Shown: positions 4,886 through 6,368 of the stretch, in pieces | How the letters are laid out: every line of letters begins with the position of its first letter | How positions within the stretch are numbered: the stretch's first letter is position 1 | Assembly (NCBI GenBank): GCA_002305235.1 | Contig: DBQL01000120.1 | Span: 1-6,368, forward strand | Reading direction: 5' to 3' | DNA from: Prevotella sp. UBA1395 | GTDB lineage: Bacteria; Bacteroidota; Bacteroidia; Bacteroidales; Bacteroidaceae | DNA: 6,368 nt | The notes under the pieces: model-generated | Databases searched by the model: none | What the model saw: the letters and a program-made list of their open reading frames with translations, nothing else | What the model was told of the DNA's origin: nothing | Position numbers and translations under genes: made by a program

Positions 4886-6368
4886 ATGAACCAGCATAAA
4901 TTCGGACTGTTAAGTCAAATAGAATATCCTGCTGATCTTAGAAAGCTCAGCATAGACCGGCTGCCGGAAGTGTGCGAGGAACTTCGCCAAAACATCATCG
5001 ACGAGGTTTCGGTCAATCCCGGTCACTTCGCCTCAAGTCTCGGCGTTGTCGAACTTACGGTGGCACTGCACTATGTCTTTGATACGCCTGAAGACCGCAT
5101 CGTTTGGGATGTGGGGCATCAGGCCTACGGCCATAAGATTCTTACCGGGCGGCGAGACCGGTTTTCTACCAATAGGAAATTCGGCGGCATCAGCCCGTTC
5201 CCCACTCCCTTGGAAAGCGATTACGACACTTTTGCCTGCGGACATGCGTCGAACAGTATCTCCGCCGCCTTAGGCATGGCGGTGGCGGCCAAGCGTACCG
5301 GCAACGACAACCGGCATGTGGTGGCAGTCATCGGAGACGGCTCGATGAGCGGAGGGCTCGCCTTCGAGGGTATCAACAACGCCAGCAGCACGCCCAATGA
5401 CCTGCTCATCGTGCTCAATGACAACGACATGTCCATAGACAGGGCGGTGGGAGGCATGGAGCAATACCTGCTCAATCTCGACACCAACGAGACCTATAAC
5501 AAGATACGTTTCAAGGCTTCGCAGTGGCTAAGGGCTAAGGGTTATCTCAACGATGACCGCAGAAAGGGCATCATCAGACTGAACAACGCCATCAAAAGCG
5601 CCATCAGTCATCAGCAGAATATCTTCGAGGGAATGAACATCCGATACTTCGGGCCGTTCGATGGCCATGATGTCAAGGATATGGTAAGGGTGCTGAGACA
5701 GCTCAAGGATATGAAAGGCCCCAAGCTGTTGCATCTCCATACCGTGAAAGGCAAGGGCTATGAGCCGGCCGAGAAAGCGGCAACCATTTGGCATGCGCCC
5801 GGAAAATTCGACCCCGAAACGGGCAAACGCATCATCCCCGACACATCCAACCAACCACCCAAATACCAAGATGTTTTCGGCAACACGCTGTTGGAACTGG
5901 CCGAGCAAAACCCCAAGATCGTGGGAGTGACACCCGCCATGCCCACCGGATGCTCCATGAATATCATGATGAAGGCTATGGCCGACCGCACATTCGACGT
6001 GGGAATAGCCGAGGGACATGCCGTGACATTCTCCGGAGGAATGGCCAAGGACGGACTGATACCATTCTGCAACATCTACAGTTCGTTCTCACAACGGGCC
6101 TACGACAATATCATCCACGATCTTGCCATACTCAACCTACCCGTGGTGTTGTGCTTAGACCGTGCCGGACTCGTCGGCGAGGACGGCGCGACACATCACG
6201 GAGCATTCGACATGGCGGCCTTGCGCCCCATCCCCAACCTCACCATCGCCTCGCCGATGAACGAGCATGAGCTGCGCAAACTGATGTTTACCGCCCAGTT
6301 GCCCGGCAAGGGAACGTTTGTCATACGCTATCCACGGGGCAACGGAGTGCTCGTAGACTGGAAATGTC
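4886..6368 (+). CDS. dxs: 1-deoxy-D-xylulose-5-phosphate synthase, C-terminal part beyond the window
   Basis: Dxs joins pyruvate and glyceraldehyde 3-phosphate in a thiamine-diphosphate-dependent reaction, the first step of the MEP isoprenoid pathway in the cytoplasm. The frame runs 494 codons to the window edge without a stop, about 78 percent of the usual 630 or so residues. Visible motifs are H47 in [11 protein letters not shown]78 in [11 protein letters not shown], the thiamine-diphosphate/Mg site from GDG at 150-152 to NDN at 178-180, catalytic E376 in [13 protein letters not shown], and [11 protein letters not shown] with THHG of the pyrimidine-domain loop. The C-terminal transketolase domain is missing only because of the window edge. 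Gly in AEGHA, where many bacteria have Gln, is the Bacteroidetes form. The ATG at 4886 gives the expected N-terminal region before the conserved [18 protein letters not shown] segment. It has its own promoter and is divergent from the peptidase operon. Confidence 0.97.
   Translation, partial: MNQHKFGLLSQIEYPADLRKLSIDRLPEVCEELRQNIIDEVSVNPGHFASSLGVVELTVALHYVFDTPEDRIVWDVGHQAYGHKILTGRRDRFSTNRKFGGISPFPTPLESDYDTFACGHASNSISAALGMAVAAKRTGNDNRHVVAVIGDGSMSGGLAFEGINNASSTPNDLLIVLNDNDMSIDRAVGGMEQYLLNLDTNETYNKIRFKASQWLRAKGYLNDDRRKGIIRLNNAIKSAISHQQNIFEGMNIRYFGPFDGHDVKDMVRVLRQLKDMKGPKLLHLHTVKGKGYEPAEKAATIWHAPGKFDPETGKRIIPDTSNQPPKYQDVFGNTLLELAEQNPKIVGVTPAMPTGCSMNIMMKAMADRTFDVGIAEGHAVTFSGGMAKDGLIPFCNIYSSFSQRAYDNIIHDLAILNLPVVLCLDRAGLVGEDGATHHGAFDMAALRPIPNLTIASPMNEHELRKLMFTAQLPGKGTFVIRYPRGNGVLVDWKC

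Noticed and set aside
5788..6270. 160-codon plus-strand frame and several minus-strand frames across dxs
   Set aside because: All overlap the uninterrupted dxs frame, which contains every expected Dxs motif. They are shadows.

Overview
The window looks like chromosomal DNA from a Bacteroidales bacterium, probably the Prevotella group. Three signs support this. Close matches to the Bacteroidetes -7 promoter element (TAnnTTTG, here TATCTTTG) stand upstream of three genes. Gene starts lack clear Shine-Dalgarno sites. The 1-deoxyxylulose-5-phosphate synthase has the Bacteroidetes-style AEGHA active-site sequence. The genus call is inference; the phylum call is much firmer.

Layout, left to right. 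(1) At 1-1180 two minus-strand genes lie in line: a membrane-anchored metallophosphoesterase (254-1180) and, downstream of it, the first 52 codons of a putative lipoprotein that leaves the window at base 1. The phosphoesterase reading frame is closed by a TGA exactly where its family normally has a Trp codon. The expected tail can still be read for 12 more codons to a TAG at 215. (2) On the plus strand, 1332-1727 encodes a small exported FMN-binding protein with a covalent flavin attachment motif. (3) At 1728-2407 there is a 680-base stretch with no convincing gene. It holds three stacked inverted repeats (the last a strong terminator-like hairpin), a C-rich tract, and a 22-bp-period tandem repeat array bracketed by a perfect 10-bp inverted repeat. 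(4) At 2408-4758 a two-gene minus-strand operon has a TAATG stop/start overlap: a secreted bleomycin-hydrolase/aminopeptidase-C-type cysteine peptidase, followed by an endonuclease/exonuclease/phosphatase (EEP) family protein. (5) A 127-bp divergent promoter region carries oppositely oriented copies of TATCTTTGCA. (6) Dxs, the first enzyme of the MEP isoprenoid pathway, starts at 4886 and runs off the right edge after 494 codons.

Most of the genes are cell-envelope or hydrolytic housekeeping functions plus one core metabolic gene. I see no mobile element, CRISPR array, RNA gene or defence system. The peptidase and EEP genes are probably co-transcribed and translationally coupled. The items that best deserve a second look are the nonsense codon in the phosphoesterase, the 22-bp repeat array, and the cluster of dyads behind the flavoprotein gene.
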